Of a DNA stretch of 8,956 nt, positions 7,075 to 8,956 are shown one piece after another. Positions within the stretch are counted from its first letter, which is position 1, and every line of letters starts with the position of its first letter. The position numbers and the translations under genes are program-made. The notes beneath the pieces were generated by a model. The model made no database searches and was not told the DNA's origin. It saw only the letters and a list, made by a program, of their open reading frames with translations. The stretch is taken from the NCBI GenBank assembly GCA_944385065.1, contig CALWVX010000068.1, forward strand, positions 1 through 8,956, written 5' to 3'. This DNA is from an uncultured Oscillospiraceae bacterium. Its GTDB lineage: Bacteria; Bacillota; Clostridia; Oscillospirales; Oscillospiraceae.

Positions 7075-8091
7075 TCAGCGGGCCACAAACCCAATTTTCT
7101 TGTATACCTTCCGCAGCGTCTTGTTGGCCATATAGGAGGCCTTTTCCGCCCCGGCCTTGTACACGCTCTCCAGATAGGCCTTGTCCGCCAGAATGCGCTG
7201 GGCCTCCTCCCGGATGGGACGCAGGGTCTCCGCCACCGCGTCGCCCACGGCGGGCTTGAAGGCGCCGTAGCCCTTGCCCTCGAATTCGGCCTCGATTTCC
7301 GCAAAGGTTCTGCCGGTGACGGCGGAGTAGATGGTCATGAGGTTGGCCACGCCGGGCTTGGCCTGGGGGTCATAGCGTACGCAGCGCTCGGTGTCGCTGT
7401 CGGTGACCGCCCGCTTGAACTTGCGCTGGATGTCCTCCGGTTTGTCCATCAGATAGACGGAGCCGTTGGGGTCCTTGTCCGACTTGGACATCTTGCTGGT
7501 GGGATCGCTCAGGGACATGATCCGGGCCCCCACCTTGGGGATGTAGGGCTCGGGGATTTTGAACACGTCGCCGTAAATGCCGTTGAAGCGCTGGGCCACG
7601 TTCCGGGTCAGCTCCACATGCTGCTTCTGGTCCTCGCCCACGGGCACATAGTCGGGCTGGTACAGAAGGATGTCCGCCGCCATCAGGGCGGGGTAGGTGA
7701 ACAGGCCGCCGTTGATGTTGTCCTTATTTTTGGCGGATTTGTCCTTGAACTGGGTCATGCGGGACAGCTCGCCGAACATGGTGTAGCAGTTGAGCACCCA
7801 GCCCAGCTGGGCGTGGGCGGAGACGTGGGACTGGATGAACAGGGTGTTCTTCTCCGGGTCCAGGCCGCAGGCGATGTACTGGGCCAGCTGCTCCAGCGTC
7901 CGGCGGCGCAGGGCGGCCGGGTCCTGCCGCACGGTGATGGAGTGCATGTCCGCCATGAAATAGTAGTTGTCAAACTCGTCCGTGCGGTCCACCCAGTTTT
8001 TGATGGCGCCCAGATAGGAGCCCAGGGTGAGATCGCCGCTGGGCTGGATGCCGGAGAGCATGATTTTTTTGGTAACAGTATTCTCGTCCAT
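7075..8091 (-). CDS. trpS: Tryptophanyl-tRNA synthetase
   Basis: This class I cytoplasmic aminoacyl-tRNA synthetase charges tRNA-Trp with tryptophan. The 338 residues are a typical bacterial length. Signatures: PSGDLTLGSYLGA (17-29), which holds the HIGH-equivalent as TLGS; DMHSIT (48-53); VGEDQKQHVELTRN (151-164); and the intact KMSKS loop at 200-204. I chose the ATG at 8091 (MDENTVTKK) because a strong AAAGGAG lies seven bases upstream. The longer alternative from 8109 would start inside or ahead of that ribosome binding site. It is the first gene of a four-gene minus-strand operon and has its own promoter. No T-box leader was found: the AGGGTGGNACCGCG motif is absent and the apparent leader is only about 55 bases. 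Confidence 0.97.
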   Translation of the reverse strand: MDENTVTKKIMLSGIQPSGDLTLGSYLGAIKNWVDRTDEFDNYYFMADMHSITVRQDPAALRRRTLEQLAQYIACGLDPEKNTLFIQSHVSAHAQLGWVLNCYTMFGELSRMTQFKDKSAKNKDNINGGLFTYPALMAADILLYQPDYVPVGEDQKQHVELTRNVAQRFNGIYGDVFKIPEPYIPKVGARIMSLSDPTSKMSKSDKDPNGSVYLMDKPEDIQRKFKRAVTDSDTERCVRYDPQAKPGVANLMTIYSAVTGRTFAEIEAEFEGKGYGAFKPAVGDAVAETLRPIREEAQRILADKAYLESVYKAGAEKASYMANKTLRKVYKKIGFVAR

Positions 8092-8098
8092 GATGACG

Positions 8099-8105
8099 CT
8101 CCTTT
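8099..8105 (-). promoter_or_regulatory. Ribosome binding site deciding the trpS start
   Basis: AAAGGAG on the minus strand lies seven bases before the ATG at 8091. It overlaps the codons that follow an in-frame ATG at 8109, so that upstream ATG cannot use it. This is why the shorter trpS start is preferred. Confidence 0.75.
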
Positions 8106-8113
8106 GCATAGAT

Positions 8114-8136
8114 GGGGCGGGCAGCGGCCCGCACCC
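8114..8136 (-). promoter_or_regulatory. GC-rich hairpin in the trpS leader
   Basis: On the minus strand GGG-T-GCGGGC (8136-8127) pairs with GCCCGC-CCC (8122-8114): nine base pairs, one bulged T and a CGCT loop. It sits in the predicted leader, eight bases ahead of the ribosome binding site. No T-run follows, so it is not a terminator. It may stabilise the mRNA or modulate initiation. The structure is clear, the role unknown. Confidence 0.45.
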
Positions 8137-8151
8137 ATATCATATCATCAT

Positions 8152-8180
8152 ATTCTACCACCGAACAGGAGAAATGGCAA
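8152..8180 (-). promoter_or_regulatory. Sigma-A promoter for the trpS-wecA-wecB operon
   Basis: On the minus strand TTGCCA (8180-8175) and TAGAAT (8157-8152) are separated by exactly 17 bases. They match the sigma-A consensus at four of six and five of six positions. Transcription would start near 8145, about 54 bases before the trpS ATG. Confidence 0.65.
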
Positions 8181-8181
8181 C

Positions 8182-8201
8182 AAAAATCGCCGCTCTGGCG
8201 A
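8182..8201 (-). terminator. Small minus-strand hairpin with T tract
   Basis: Read on the minus strand, TCGCC (8201-8197) pairs with GGCGA (8191-8187) around the loop AGAGC, followed directly by TTTTTG (8186-8181). The stem is only five pairs, so it would be a weak terminator. It lies just upstream of the trpS promoter and would shield it from incoming minus-strand transcription. Confidence 0.4.
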
Positions 8202-8230
8202 AGAATCCCCCAAAAGCTGCCGATGTTGAG

Positions 8231-8266
8231 AAAAATGTGCCCGGCGGAAACGCCGCCGCGCTTTTT
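8231..8266. terminator. Bidirectional intrinsic terminator-like hairpin
   Basis: AAAAA (8231-8235) pairs with TTTTT (8262-8266), GTGC (8237-8240) with GCGC (8258-8261, one G-U pair), and CGGCG (8242-8246) with CGCCG (8251-8255), around a GAAA loop with small bulges. A-tract and T-tract flanks make it terminator-like in both directions. It lies between two divergent promoters, so insulation is the simplest role. Confidence 0.55.
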
Positions 8267-8302
8267 GCGTCTATAGGGTTGGAACATTTCAAAAGAGCGC
8301 CC

Positions 8303-8331
8303 TTGTCTGGAAGCGGATGAGAGATTAAAAT
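8303..8331 (+). promoter_or_regulatory. Candidate promoter for the lipoprotein/GIY-YIG pair
   Basis: TTGTCT (8303-8308) and TAAAAT (8326-8331) are 17 bases apart, a good sigma-A match. The predicted start of transcription (about 8338) falls inside the ribosome binding site GGGAGGA (8334-8340), leaving a very short leader. The start may therefore lie slightly upstream, or another promoter may be used. Confidence 0.4.
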
Positions 8332-8347
8332 ATGGGAGGAAGAAAGG

Positions 8348-8692
8348 ATGAGCGGGATGAGCAGAAGAAGTCTGTGTGCCGGACTGCTGCTGTGCGCCGC
8401 GCTGCTCCTGCCGGCGGGGTGAGCCGGGCGGGGAGAGGGCGGAGACTGGCCGGCGGCTCTCATGGCGGACGGTGTGGTGTACGTCTCCACCGGGGAGGAG
8501 GTCCCGGCGGAGGTGGCCCCCGGCGTGATTCGGGCCGTGAGCTCTTATACGGATACCATGCCTACCCGGGACGGACAGGCGAATTTTGACCGGGACCTGT
8601 CCTGTCAGTACGCCATGACCTCCATGGGTCTGCTGGTGATGCTCGACCATGAGTGGGTGCGGTTTGAGCCGCTGGAGGAGGGGGAGAGCTGA
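8348..8692 (+). pseudogene. Small lipoprotein gene interrupted by TGA at the lipobox cysteine
   Basis: From the ATG at 8348, with GGAGGA seven bases upstream, the frame encodes a clear signal peptide: MSGMSRRSL, then a hydrophobic core CAGLLLCAALLLPAG. It then meets TGA at 8420-8422. The same frame continues without another stop to TGA at 8690. The TGA is exactly where a lipobox LPAG-C needs its cysteine, so one change from TGC or TGT would explain it. The remainder (GVVYVSTGEEVPAE at about 41-54, then SYTDTMPTRDGQANFDRD and a terminal HEWVRFEP) resembles small clostridial lipoproteins with a 'TSS-D-x-x-PTKDxQSNF' type core, by recollection. The ATG at 8462 could start a 76-residue product, but it has no ribosome binding site or signal peptide. 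Most likely a recent nonsense mutation or a read error; UGA recoding is a remote alternative. Without the TGA the product would be 114 residues. Confidence 0.7.
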
Positions 8693-8950
8693 ATGGAGGG
8701 AAAGCCCTGGTATGTCTACCTGCTCCGCTGCGGGGACGGGACCTTGTACACCGGGATCACCGATGATTTGGAGCGCCGCCTGGCCGCCCACCGGGCGGGA
8801 AAGGGGGCCAAATACACCCGGGGGCGGGGGCCGCTGGAGCTGGTCTATACAGAGGAGCAGCCGGACAGGCCGGCCGCCCTGCGGCGGGAGCTGGCGGTCA
8901 AGAAGCTGTCCCGGGCGGAAAAGGAGCGGCTGATCGCGGAGGGGAAATAG
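8693..8950 (+). CDS. GIY-YIG endonuclease-domain protein (UPF0213/YhbQ type)
   Basis: An 85-residue protein consisting of a single GIY-YIG nuclease domain, the usual size for this stand-alone group. The two defining strands read YVY (7-9) and YTG (19-21) in WYVYLLRCGDGTLYTGIT. They are followed by the conserved helix with R28/R29 and H33 and by the presumed catalytic glutamate E66 in ALRRELAVKKL (62-72), with the typical ending KERLI (77-81). Relatives are thought to act in DNA processing or repair; the physiological role is uncertain. The ATG begins directly after the TGA of the lipoprotein frame, with GGGGGAG upstream inside that frame. Its translation may thus depend on coupling to the preceding frame, which would matter if that frame is broken. 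It ends in TAG six bases before the window edge. Confidence 0.93.
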   Translation: MEGKPWYVYLLRCGDGTLYTGITDDLERRLAAHRAGKGAKYTRGRGPLELVYTEEQPDRPAALRRELAVKKLSRAEKERLIAEGK

Positions 8951-8956
8951 GAAAAA

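Noticed and set aside
6010..8229. A 739-codon open frame on the plus strand opposite wecA and trpS
   Set aside because: It is antisense to two well-identified genes. The low-complexity His/Gly/Gln composition is typical of a shadow frame.
8174..8320. A 48-codon frame (MATKIAALAKNPP...) in the divergent control region
   Set aside because: The AGGAG before it is only two bases from the ATG, and the frame runs through both terminator-like hairpins and overlaps the trpS promoter. Coding is unlikely.
8120..8340. T-box riboswitch upstream of trpS
   Set aside because: A GGTGGTA at 8156-8162 on the minus strand recalls the T-box core. However, the ACCGCG part is missing, no terminator lies between it and trpS, and it overlaps the likely -10 element.
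8420..8470. Selenocysteine insertion element after the in-frame TGA
   Set aside because: GCCGG/CCGGC and GAGAG/CTCTC pairings are possible, but any GC-rich stretch of this length offers such pairs. A selenocysteine at a lipobox has no precedent that I know of, so it is kept only as a remote alternative.

Overview
The window is GC-rich (well above half by eye), with GTG/TTG starts and strong GGAGG-type ribosome binding sites. It carries a clostridial-type cardiolipin synthase, a TagO/MnaA-type wall-polymer pair and several small proteins with a clostridial look. This suggests a high-GC Firmicute of the Oscillospiraceae kind (Flavonifractor or Pseudoflavonifractor relatives). That assignment is inference from gene style, not from a marker gene. 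No mobile element, CRISPR array, tRNA or rRNA was seen, and no gap between genes exceeds 300 bases.

Layout. (1) 1-776, plus strand: the 3' part of a cysteine-rich conserved hypothetical gene, closed by a 12-bp perfect terminator hairpin. (2) 843-2855, minus strand: a metallophosphoesterase (TTG start) followed by cardiolipin synthase, probably one operon. (3) 2917-3947, plus strand and divergent from block 2: three small genes of unknown function, close together or overlapping. (4) 3944-8091, minus strand: a probable four-gene operon, trpS, wecA/tagO-like, wecB/mnaA and a membrane-anchored LolA-like protein. It is driven by a good sigma-A promoter at 8152-8180. Its last stop codon shares the bases CTAG with the stop of block 3. 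(5) 8092-8347: a divergent control region with both promoters, two hairpin/T-tract elements and a trpS leader hairpin. (6) 8348-8950, plus strand: a small lipoprotein gene whose lipobox cysteine codon is replaced by TGA, then a GIY-YIG endonuclease-domain protein starting immediately after its stop.

How the genes fit together. WecB makes UDP-ManNAc from UDP-GlcNAc, and the WecA/TagO-like enzyme loads GlcNAc-1-phosphate onto undecaprenyl phosphate. Together they supply the first steps of a teichoic-acid-like or other secondary wall polymer. Cardiolipin synthase acts in membrane lipid synthesis. The rest is tRNA charging (TrpS), a small phosphodiesterase, and proteins of unknown function. The most unusual observation is the in-frame TGA exactly at the expected lipobox cysteine at 8420-8422. 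No complete new defence or metabolic system is evident.
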